Shown here in pieces: positions 23,478 to 34,088 of a stretch of DNA of 64,000 nucleotides. The stretch covers positions 2,130,501 through 2,194,500 of the forward strand of contig NW_026515433.1 of the NCBI RefSeq assembly GCF_014898815.1. The letters run 5' to 3'. Each line of letters opens with the position of its first letter. Positions within the stretch are counted from its first letter, which is position 1. Source of the stretch: Panonychus citri (Eukaryota > Arthropoda > Arachnida > Trombidiformes > Tetranychidae). A program made the translations under genes and the position numbers. The notes under the pieces were generated by a model. That model was not told the DNA's origin. It searched no databases and was given only the letters and a program-made list of their open reading frames with translations.

Positions 23478-24033
23478 CAGTTAATCATTGATTACAATAA
23501 AATTTTAAAGTTGATGACCGTCAAGGCTGAAATTGATTAGTTACAATTAACAAAAAGTTTAATTGTTTAGGGTTGACCTTTACTATTAATAAACAAACAA
23601 GAAGAGAACAAACAATTTAAACAATTAATCAAAACAATGGAAATTCAATGATAATAGAAATTTTAATTCTAATTATATTATTCTGGACTAATTATCATTT
23701 AAATGGGACATTTCCGTCCGTTATTTAATTTACAATTACATGTTAAACCTTTTTCTCAATGTGATTTAATTAAGCAAACTAATTACATTAAACAGTTGAA
23801 TGTTCCTTCATTACATTGAAGGATTAACCAAAATTGAGTTAAAGATTAAATGATATAATTAATGATTGAATTAATTAATTATCTAAGTTTTGAATTTCCA
23901 CTTTGATCTTGAATACATTTACATTTTGAATTTAAGTAATCAAATTCATCATCAATGCATCAAATAATTATCGTTTTTTATTTTTTAATTTACTTTAATT
24001 AAATTAATGGTAAATTCTAAATATGATGAAAGG

Positions 24034-24628
24034 AAGAAGAAGAAAGAAAGAAAAAAATAGAAAGAATGAAAAGAAAACCAAATTTCCAAAATGAAGATGT
24101 GTTACTCTTGGTGATTTAAAAGCGGGATTTTTAAACCACATAAATTTTTAACGTTTTAATCTAATCTTTTTTTAGATAAATTAATCTTCTAAATGGTGTT
24201 TTTTTTATATAGAATTATAATGCAGCTTATCTCAATTCAGATTAAAGTGAATCCTTATAATACCCCTTACCCTTCGGGTCTGGGGCAAAGAAAACAGGAG
24301 CGAAAATAAAACAAATATTACCAAGAGGACAAAGAAAATGAAACAAAATCATAACCATTGCCGCCATGGAGCTGCTGCCATCTGGTGCCCCAGACCCGAA
24401 GGGTAAGGGTATTATAAGTTCACTTTAATCTGAATTGAGATAAGCTGCATTATAATTCTATATAAAAAACACCATTTAGAAGATTAATTTATCTAAAAAG
24501 ATTAGATTAAAACGTTAAAATTTATGTGGTTTAAAATCCGCTTTTAAATCACCAAGAGTAATACATCTTCATTTGGAAATTTGGTTTCTTTTCATTCTTT
24601 CTATTTTTTTCTTTCTTTCTTCTTCTTC
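24034..24628. repeat. Junction inverted repeat 1 (arms ~250 bp, spacer ~100 bp)
   Basis: Left arm about 24034-24286, spacer 24287-24386, right arm about 24387-24628, the right being the reverse complement of the left with a few indels. The right arm ends (cttcttcttc) just before the next unit begins inside UBR7 sequence. The spacer contains gccgccatggagctgctgcc. Confidence 0.9.
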
Positions 24629-24630
24629 AT

Positions 24631-24784
24631 CATTGACAACAATAATCTCTTCCCTCTTTACAGATCCATTCACTTCTGCTGCTGGTGGCGAGGAAACCAT
24701 TCCAATAGAAGATAATTTTTCACTTCCCGACATTCTACCAGTAGATGAATCACCTAACAAACAAATTATGAGACAAAACAACAA
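24631..24784 (-). pseudogene. Truncated UBR7 5' end, copy 2
   Basis: Repeats the first ~34 codons of UBR7 with its 5' UTR. After VVND the frame leaves UBR7 and enters the inverted arm, adding a basic/acidic tail (EEEERKKKIERMKRNQISK) before a stop. It lacks the UBR box and PHD finger, so it cannot be a ligase. The UBR7 upstream DNA is duplicated with it and may keep promoter activity. Confidence 0.7.
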
Positions 24785-26302
24785 TTAAAAAAGTGATTAA
24801 ATGATTTAAAATAAAACAAGTGAAGGAGAGTTTCCTATGGAAAAAAAACCCCAGACCCGACTGGCAGCTTGTTTTGCTTTTAAAAACCGCGATTACGAAT
24901 AAATAAAATAAACCACTAAAATCAAATATTGATGAAAATTAGAATGCTGATGAAAAAATGATGATGTATTAAATAAATTAACACAAATGAATTGATCAAT
25001 TTAAAGAAATTGATGAACCAGTTCAAATAATTTCAAAATTGAACTTAAATGAATTCAACTCACTAAATAATTAAACAGGAAGGACAAATTCAGACAGAAA
25101 ATTAATAATCATCAAATATAAAACAATAAAGAAACATTAAAAATATAAAAAAAGATTGTAGTAAAACGAATTAAAACGGTACCACTTTTCTGGATTAAAG
25201 CGACAAATTCAAATTAATAATGCATTATATTATATCAAATTTATAGTTTATTGTATATTAACAATTAATATAAATTTATATTCGTTGACGAAGATCTTCT
25301 CGTATTGCCATCAGCATTTTGTTCATGCAGATGTTACTTGCATCCAGAACTTTGACATAGCTTCAGGGTAGAAACTATGGAAAGCTGAGTTTTGTATTAT
25401 TACCAAGACATTTAACGTAAATCGTAAATTTAAAAGTTATGCTGTGGTTGTCAATCGTGATAAAAAATCTTTTCGATCAACGAGTCTGATAAAATATTAA
25501 ACTCAATTTGACCTTCACCTTGATCGCACAGAAACAAGAATCCTATGAATCATTATTTGTGATTAAAATAGATGACCTTCAAATTCTTTACTTTGAAATG
25601 TTTTTCGGTGAGTAATGGATCATCTGTATAATAAATCATACTAAAATTTACAATTAACTTGTAACGATCCGTTGACCTTCGTAAACATGCGTAACAACAC
25701 GAGTGAATTTAAATATTTCATTAGATACACAAAAGACATAACAGAAACGGAATTCAAATCAATACACAAGACAATTTAATTGTTACAAAGTGTAATCTAA
25801 ATCACTAATCAGTGTAATTAACATCAAACTACTCTCCAATTTAGTTCAACTATCCAACCTAACAATGTTTTCAAATTGTAATTGATGAGAATGAAATTTT
25901 TTTCATCGAACGACAATGTATTAATGTTTTTGTTTCCATTGATTGTTGAAAATTAAATGTGTAAAATATTAAATTTACAATTTATTTCCAATGAAACTCA
26001 TTATACTTTCTAATTAATCAGGTACAGTGAAGTCCGGACCATCAGCATCAAAATCATATTATATCTTTATAACTCTATCATCGTCATAATCAATATGATA
26101 TTCAACATCAAAATTCAACATTAACAACGGAAATCCTACATCTAATTTATCATTACTTCAGTGAATTAAAATTTATCAGTTGGATTTGATTAAGAGAAAT
26201 TCACATTCAAAATGAAAGTGAACTATTAATCCCAATAAATACTGATTCTTTTCTGCATTAAATTCTTATTCTACTCTGCAAGTTTCAAGGGTTAACTGTA
26301 AT

Positions 26303-26669
26303 TTATTTTGACGATAAGTCGAAGAGCAATTCAAGGCCAAAGGTTAATCCAATGACACCTTTAGATTTACTGTAATCAATTATATCTTGAATATTTTGAT
26401 CATCTCATTTTATCAAATTCGTTGATTGTTTGCTTAACATAGTCGCTCAATTGTTGAACAGTTGATTTTTTGTTATTCAAGTTTAAATCTTTTGGAACCA
26501 ATTGTAGTGTTGCTAAGGCATAAATGATGAATGGTAATGTTTTGATTGTTAATTCAAATGGTTTTGGATTGATTTTTAGTATCTTTGTAATTGTAATTAT
26601 GGTTAAAGTAAATTTCTCATCAAATCCAAATTGATCCGAGGTGAATTTTAATCCAGTTGGAATCATCAT
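26303..26669 (-). pseudogene. Orphan 122-residue frame, array copy 2 (frameshifted)
   Basis: Same start as the other copies, but two single-base losses (near 26389-26412, one in a T run) break the frame after residue ~87. The losses may be sequencing errors. Confidence 0.35.
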
Positions 26670-27093
26670 TCCCCTTTTAATCCATAATGGATAGAAAACT
26701 TTAATTCCAATTAATTAATTTTTCTGGTTTCTTCTTTCTTCCTCTTTCTTTTTGCTCTCTTTTCTGGTCATCAGGAAGGAAAATATTCTCTGGTCACTTG
26801 TTGGCCAGTTTTGATCTTCTAATTCCAATAATTGATATTTATTCAATTCTTTTTATAAAGAAAACTTTCGATTCGATTAACAAACAAAAATCGAAATTAA
26901 TTATGAATCAATTAGAAAAACAAAAATTCGATTGACAATTAAAATTACAACAATTAAGATTAAAGGCAAATTGTTCACAATGTTTGATGAATGTAAATTA
27001 ATCTACACCAATAGTAGACTTTGAGTAATTTTGATTGTGAACAATTGAGGGAAATGATTAACCGATCCGATTGTCCGATATCATTGATTTGGA

Positions 27094-27714
27094 TTAATAT
27101 TGAAGATTTGAATTATCGTACAATTGGTGAACAGCGTTGATGTTAATCTCAACTGAATTACGGTAATCACTAATCTCTTGGTAGAATTCAAATAATGAAT
27201 TCTCAAAATCAATAGCAACTGATTTAAGGACAAAGTTATCTAATTCAGATGGAGTCCAACTTTCTATTTCAAATGCATCATGTAAAATTAAACAAGAAAA
27301 ATAAGATGATTCGTATTTGTGTTTAGATCTAAATGATAAAATGTTATTATTTAGAACTAATTTAGACAGAATAGTTTCAAATATCAAATTAACATTAATT
27401 ACTTGTACCCAATAATTAATTTCAATCAAGACAGGTTGAATTTTTAATTAAGTGATATTCTATTCCTCAATTGTAATGTTATCCTCAGAATAATGAACAT
27501 TGTTATGCAACCACCTCAAAGCATCACGAATTTTAATTGCGTTCAGAAAGAATTGTTGATCAAAATCACGATTCTTGTAAAATCTTTTTTCGAGTAACAA
27601 TACAAATTCAGAAGCTTTAGGGAGAATATTGACAATATCAGTTAAATTCTGCGGAAAATAACAAATATCACCTTTAAATTGATTAAGTCTTTGTTTCCGT
27701 TTAAAACATATCAT
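27094..27714 (-). pseudogene. Helitron/PIF1-helicase-type relic, array copy 2
   Basis: Best preserved copy: the first segment (27714-27460, 84 residues from an ATG) is open and shows the FPQ..LTDIVNILP and ALRWLHNN motifs; two in-frame stops follow, then 111 open codons (27429-27094) in the same frame. Confidence 0.4.
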
Positions 27715-28273
27715 CAGTTAATCATTGATTACAATTAAATTTTAAAGTTGATGACCGTCAAGGCTGGAAATTGATTAGTTACAATTAACAAAAAGGATTT
27801 AATTGTTTAGGGTTGACCTTTTACTATTAATAAACAAACAAGAAGAGAACAAACAATTTAAACAATTAATCAAAACAATGGAAATTCAATGATAATAGAA
27901 ATTTTAATTCTAATTATATTATTCTGGACTAATTATCATTTAAATGGGACATTTCCGTCCGTTATTTAATTTACAATTACATGTTAAACCTTTTTCTCAA
28001 TGTGATTTAATTAAGCAAACTAATTACATTAAACAGTTGAATGTTCCTTCATTACATTGAAGGATTAACCAAAATTGAGTTAAAGATTAAATGATATAAT
28101 TAATGATTGAATTAATTAATTATCTAAGTTTTGAATTTCCACTTTGATCTTGAATACATTTACATTTTGAATTTAAGTAATCAAATTCATCATCAATGCA
28201 TCAAATAATTATCGTTTTTTATTTTTTAATTTACTTTAATTAAATTAATGGTAAATTCTAAATATGATGAAAG

Positions 28274-28876
28274 GAAGAAGAAGAAAGAAAGAAAAAAATA
28301 GAAAGAATGAAAAGAAAACCAAATTTCCAAAATGAAGATGTGTTACTCTTGGTGATTTAAAAGCGGGATTTTTAAACCACATAAATTTTTAACGTTTTAA
28401 TCTAATCTTTTTTTAGATAAATTAATCTTCTAAATGGTGTTTTTTTTATATAGAATTATAATGCAGCTTATCTCAATTCAGATTAAAGTGAATCCTTATA
28501 ATACCCCTTACCCTTCGGGTCTGGGGGCAAAGAAAACAGGAGCGAAAATAAAACAAATATTACCAAGAGGACAAAGAAAATGAAACAAAAAATCATAACC
28601 ATTGCCGCCATGGAGCTGCTGCCATCTGGTGCCCCCAGACCCGAAGGGTAAGGGGTATTATAAGGATTCACTTTAATCTGAATTGAGATAAGCTGCATTA
28701 TAATTCTATATAAAAAAAACACCATTTAGAAGATTAATTTATCTAAAAAGATTAGATTAAAACGTTAAAATTTATGTGGTTTAAAATCCGCTTTTAAATC
28801 ACCAAGAGTAATACATCTTCATTTTGGAAATTTGGTTTCTTTTCATTCTTTCTATTTTTCTTTCTTCTTCTTCTTC
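28274..28876. repeat. Junction inverted repeat 2 (same structure)
   Basis: Left arm about 28274-28528, spacer 28529-28630, right arm about 28631-28876. Breakpoints equal those of the first junction, so one event gave the structure and it was then copied (or one error was propagated). In the third unit only the left arm (about 32524-32774) and spacer (32775-32876) are present. Confidence 0.9.
28483..28725 (-). CDS. Possible small single-span membrane ORF crossing the inverted repeat
   Basis: 80 codons from an ATG, running from the right arm through the spacer into the left arm. The spacer part encodes a hydrophobic helix (MIFCFIFFVLLVIFVLFSLL) followed by PPDPKGKGYY. The T run that sets the frame is 4, 6 and 5 bases long in units 1, 2 and 3, so only one unit has this frame. 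The spacer helix could be part of a real small-membrane-protein exon (a 3' splice site, ttccaccag, abuts it at 32877). Low confidence. Confidence 0.2.
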   Translation of the reverse strand: MVFFLYRIIMQLISIQIKVNPYNTPYPSGLGAPDGSSSMAAMVMIFCFIFFVLLVIFVLFSLLFSLPPDPKGKGYYKDSL

Positions 28877-28878
28877 AT

Positions 28879-29020
28879 CATTGACAACAATAATCTCTTC
28901 CTCTTTACAGATCCATTCACTTCTGCTGGTGGCGAGAAACCATTCCAATAGAAGATAATTTTCACTTCCGACATTCTACCAGTAGATGAATCACCTAACA
29001 AACAAATTATGAGACAAAAC
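28879..29020 (-). pseudogene. Truncated UBR7 5' end, copy 3
   Basis: Same fragment with extra small deletions (a lost CTG triplet, shortened T and C runs). The frame is broken. The deletions cluster near the unit junction. Confidence 0.65.
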
Positions 29021-30551
29021 AACAATTAAAAAGTGATTAAATGATTTAAAATAAAACAAGTGAAGGAGAGTTTCCTATGGAAAAAAAACCCCAGACCCGA
29101 CTGGCAGCTTGTTTTGCTTTTAAAAAACCGCGATTTACGAATAAATAAAAATAAACCACTAAAATCAAATATTGATGAAAATTAGAATGCTGATGAAAAA
29201 ATGATGATGTATTAAATAAATTAACACAAATGAATTGATCAATTTAAAGAAATTGATGAACCAGTTCAAATAATTTCAAAATTGAACTTAAATGAATTCA
29301 ACTCACTAAATAATTAAACAGGAAGGGACAAATTCAGACAGAAAAATTAACAATCATCAAATATAAAACAATAAAGAAACATTAAAAATATAAAAAAAGA
29401 TTGTAGTAAAACGAATTAAAACGGTACCACTTTTCTGGATTAAAGCGACAAATTCAAATTAATAATGCATTATATTATATCAAATTTATAGTTTATTGTA
29501 TATTAACAATTAATATAAATTTATATTCGTTGACGAAGATCTTCTCGTATTGCCATCAGCATTTTGTTCATGCAGATGTTACTTGCATCCAGAACTTTGA
29601 CATAGCTTCAGGGTAGAAACTATGGAAAGCTGAGTTTTGTATTATTACCAAGACATTTAACGTAAATCGTAAATTTAAAAGTTATGCTGTGGTTGTCAAT
29701 CGTGATAAAAAATCTTTTCGATCAACGAGTCTGATAAAATATTAAACTCCAATTTGACCTTCACCTTGATCGCACAGAAACAAGAATCCTATGAATCATT
29801 ATTTGTGATTAAAATAGATGACCTTCAAATTCTTTACTTTGAAATGTTTTTCGGTGAGTAATGGATCATCTGTATAATAAATCATACTAAAATTTACAAT
29901 TAACTTGTAACGATCCGTTGACCTTCGTAAACATGCGTAACAACACGAGTGAATTTAAATATTTCATTAGATACACAAAAGACATAACAGAAACGGAATT
30001 CAAATCAATACACAAGACAATTTAATTGTTACAAAGTGTAATCTAAATCACTAATCAGTGTAATTAACATCAAACTACTCTCCAATTTAGTTCAACTATC
30101 CAACCTAACAATGTTTTCAAATTGTAATTGATGAGAATGAAATTTTTTTCATCGAACGACAATGTATTAATGTTTTTGTTTCCATTGATTGTTGAAAATT
30201 AAATGTGTAAAATATTAAATTTACAATTTATTTCCAATGAAACTCATTATACTTTCTAATTAATCAGGTACAGTGAAGTCCGGACCATCAGCATCAAAAT
30301 CATATTATATCTTTATAACTCTATCATCGTCATAATCAATATGATATTCAACATCAAAATTCAACATTAACAACGGAAATCCTACACATCTAATTTATCA
30401 TTACTTCAGTGAATTAAAATTTATCAGTTGGATTTGATTAAGAGAAATTCACATTCAAAATGAAAGTGAACTATTAATCCCAATAAATACTGATTCTTTT
30501 CTGCATTAAATTCTTATTCTACTCTGCAAGTTTCCAAGGGTTAACTGTAAT

Positions 30552-30920
30552 TTATTTTGACGATAAGTCGAAGAGCAATTCAAGGCCAAAGGTTAATCCA
30601 ATGACACCTTTAGATTTACTGTAATCAATTATATCTTGGAATATTTTGATCATCTCATTTTTATCAAATTCGTTGATTGTTTGCTTAACATAGTCGCTCA
30701 ATTGTTGAACAGTTGATTTTTTGTTATTCAAGTTTAAATCTTTTGGAACCAATTGTAGTGTTGCTAAGGCATAAATGATGAATGGTAATGTTTTGATTGT
30801 TAATTCAAATGGTTTTGGATTGATTTTTAGTATCTTTGTAATTGTAATTATGGTTAAAGTAAATTTCTCATCAAATCCAAATTGATCCGAGGTGAATTTT
30901 AATCCAGTTGGAATCATCAT
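30552..30920 (-). CDS. Orphan 122-residue frame, array copy 3
   Basis: Intact copy, identical in protein sequence to the copy at 22064-22432. Function unknown. Confidence 0.35.
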   Translation of the reverse strand: MMIPTGLKFTSDQFGFDEKFTLTIITITKILKINPKPFELTIKTLPFIIYALATLQLVPKDLNLNNKKSTVQQLSDYVKQTINEFDKNEMIKIFQDIIDYSKSKGVIGLTFGLELLFDLSSK

Positions 30921-31345
30921 TCCCCTTTTAATCCATAATGGATAGAAAACTTTAATTCCAATTAATTAATTTTTCTGGTTTCTTCTTTTATCTTCCTCTT
31001 TCTTTTTTGCTCTCTTTTTCTGGTCATCAGGAAGGAAAATATTCTCTGGTCACTTGTTGGCCAGTTTTGATCTTCTAATTCCAATAATTGATATTTATTC
31101 AATTCTTTTTATAAAGAAAACTTTCGATTCGATTAACAAACAAAAATCGAAATTAATTATGAATCAATTAGAAAAACAAAAATTCGATTGACAATTAAAA
31201 TTACAACAATTAAGATTAAAGGCAAATTGTTCACAATGTTTGATGAATGTAAATTAATCTACACCAATAGTAGACTTTGAGTAATTTTGATTGTGAACAA
31301 TTGAAATGATTAACCGATCCGATTGTCCGATATCATTGATTTGGA

Positions 31346-31964
31346 TTAATATTGAAGATTTGAATTATCGTACAATTGGTGAACAGCGTTGATGTTAATC
31401 TCAACTGAATTACGGTAATCACTAATCTCTTGGTAGAATTCAAATAATGAATTCTCAAAATCAATAGCAACTGATTTAAGGACAAAGTTATCTAATTCAG
31501 ATGGAGTCCAACTTTCTATTTCAAATGCATCATGTAAAATTAAACAAGAAAAATAAGATGATTCGTATTTGTGTTTAGATCTAAATGATAAAATGTTATT
31601 ATTTAGAACTAATTTAGACAGAATAGTTTCAAATATCAAATTAACATTAATTACTTGTACCCAATAATTAATTTCAATCAAGACAGGTTGAATTTTTAAT
31701 TAAGTGATATTCTATTCCTCAATTGTAATGTTATCCTCAGAATAATGAACATTGTTATGCAACCACCTCAAAGCATCACAATTTTAATTGCGTTCAGAAA
31801 AATTGTTGATCAAAATCACGATTCTTGTAAAATCTTTTTTCGAGTAACAATACAAATTCAGAAGCTTTAGGGAGAATATTGACAATATCAGTTAAATTCT
31901 GCGGAAAATAACAAATATCACCTTTAAATTGATTAAGTCTTTGTTTCCGTTTAAAACATATCAT
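31346..31964 (-). pseudogene. Helitron/PIF1-helicase-type relic, array copy 3
   Basis: Same structure; the second segment is open, while the first is broken by base losses near 31779 and 31800 relative to copy 2. Confidence 0.4.
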
Positions 31965-32876
31965 CAGTTAATCATTGATTACAATTAAATTTTAAAGTTG
32001 ATGACCGTCAAGGCTGGAAATTGATTAGTTACAATTAACAAAAAGGATTTAATTGTTTAGGGTTGACCTTTTACTATTAATAAACAAACAAGAAGAGAAC
32101 AAACAATTTAAACAATTAATCAAAACAATGGAAATTCAATGATAATAGAAATTTTAATTCTAATTATATTATTCTGGACTAATTATCATTTAAATGGGAC
32201 ATTTCCGTCCGTTATTTAATTTACAATTACATGTTAAACCTTTTTCTCAATGTGATTTAATTAAGCAAACTAATTACATTAAACAGTTGAATGTTCCTTC
32301 ATTACATTGAAGGATTAACCAAAATTGAGTTAAAGATTAAATGATATAATTAATGATTGAATTAATTAATTATCTAAGTTTTAATTTCCACTTTGATCTT
32401 GAATACATTTACATTTTGAATTTAAGTAATCAAATTCATCATCAATGCATCAAATAATTATCGTTTTTTATTTTTTAATTTACTTTAATTAAATTAATGG
32501 TAAATTCTAAATATGATGAAAGGAAGAAGAAGAAAGAAAGAAAAAAATAGAAAGAATGAAAAGAAAACCAAATTTCCAAAATGAAGATGTGTTACTCTTG
32601 GTGATTTAAAAGGGATTTTAAACCACATAAATTTTTAACGTTTTAATCTAATCTTTTTTTAGATAAATTAATCTTCTAAATGGTGTTTTTTTTATATAGA
32701 ATTATAATGCAGCTTATCTCAATTCAGATTAAAGTGAATCCTTATAATACCCCTTACCCTTCGGGTCTGGGGGCAAAGAAAACAGGAGCGAAAATAAAAC
32801 AAATATTACCAAGAGGACAAAGAAAATGAAACAAAAATCATAACCATTGCCGCCATGGAGCTGCTGCCATCTGGTG

Positions 32877-34088
32877 GAAAAGAACAAAACTCTGACATTT
32901 CCCTCTCTTTGAAAATGTTGACCGAGAAAAGAAAATTAATTTAATTGAACAATCAAATTGATTGTGGTTTAATTGACTGAATGAATTTTCTCTTTTCAGT
33001 GAACATGAGATGATTTAGATTCTTCCAGTGAATTGAGGATAATTTTCTTGATGCAAAGTGTTAATTGTGTCCATTTAAATGACCAGAATTTTGTTTGTTT
33101 GAAAATTCAAACAACCATTTGTTTACATTTGTTCATTCATTTAATTTAATTGTTTTTAGAATGGTCTTGATTAATTACCGATGGTATTATGACTATTTCT
33201 AATTACTATTGTTGCAGTTTTATGATTGTTAATTACTTGGTGCAAAATTTATTTCTAAAGAAAATCAACTTATCAGCTGATTGATTTTACTATTTGCTTG
33301 TCACTTTGTTTACAGTTCAAAGTATTCAACTGATAATCTGTTTGATTATCAATAGATTTTAGTTAATTACTTGTGTGATTTTTGATTTGCTATTAATCTT
33401 CTTTATTTTGTTCTCTCTTTAATTTCATTTTTAATCTGTGATCAATTAAGTAAACATTTTCTCTGGTTTTCTTTGACCCTGAGACTTGAGAGTCACCAAG
33501 TGAGGAGATTGAACAAGAATCACTTTTGGAAACAAGAAAGTGAACCAAGAGGCGTTAATCAAATGGTTCAACTGTGACAATCAATTTATTGTCTTGTCTC
33601 TTTTTTTTCATTTCATTCATTTAATCTCATCCATAAGCTACCCCTTAAGTACGCCCTTGATTTAATTGTTAATTGTGTATCCATTTTGTGACCAGTGAAA
33701 AGTAAAGAGTTTCAATTAGAGAAGAAGAAAAAAATCAAATCTCTTTGTTTTCCTTGTGACAACTAACACATCAAATGATATTCACCATATTCTTTCCGGT
33801 GTAACTTTTCCTGTTCGCAATTAATGACAATCAGATTAACATCGTTCTTTCTGGTCACCAACAATTAATTTGCTCTCCAACAAATTCTTATCTGTGATGG
33901 TCAATCAAGGCCTCAAGTGATATCAATCATATTCTCTGGTTGTTTTTTTCCTTCTTCTATTTAGCCTTTTAAAATTTTCTCTTTTGTTCTTTTCTCTTTT
34001 ACAACATTTCTTTTTCTCTTTGTGTTTCAATTTCTCCATCTTTTACTTTCATTTTGTGATAACAATTATATTCTAATAATATTTTAAA
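32877..34088 (+). other. Unique DNA and pyrimidine-rich leader upstream of MFSD1
   Basis: Unique sequence resumes at 32877. From about 33925 to 34070 the plus strand is strongly C/T-rich, directly before the MFSD1 start, consistent with its 5' UTR. No other gene seen. Confidence 0.45.

Larger units (their letters stand above)
20394..32876. repeat. Tandem array of three ~4.24 kb units rooted in the UBR7 5' end
   Basis: Units start at 20394, 24631 and 28879 (periods 4237 and 4248) with the same words (cattgacaacaataatctct). Copies are nearly identical; differences are mostly single-base indels in homopolymers. The unit runs from UBR7 codon ~35 through its 5' UTR and upstream DNA to a short spacer ending ctggtg. 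Units 1 and 2 end with an extra inverted copy of about 250 bp; unit 3 lacks it and runs into unique DNA at 32877. Each unit carries the orphan 122-codon frame and the helicase-like relic. It may be a genuine recent amplification or an assembly artefact. Confidence 0.9.

Noticed and set aside
20394..32876. CRISPR array or satellite DNA as explanation of the repeats
   Set aside because: The period is ~4.24 kb with gene-derived content; there are no short regular repeats and spacers, and the genome is eukaryotic.
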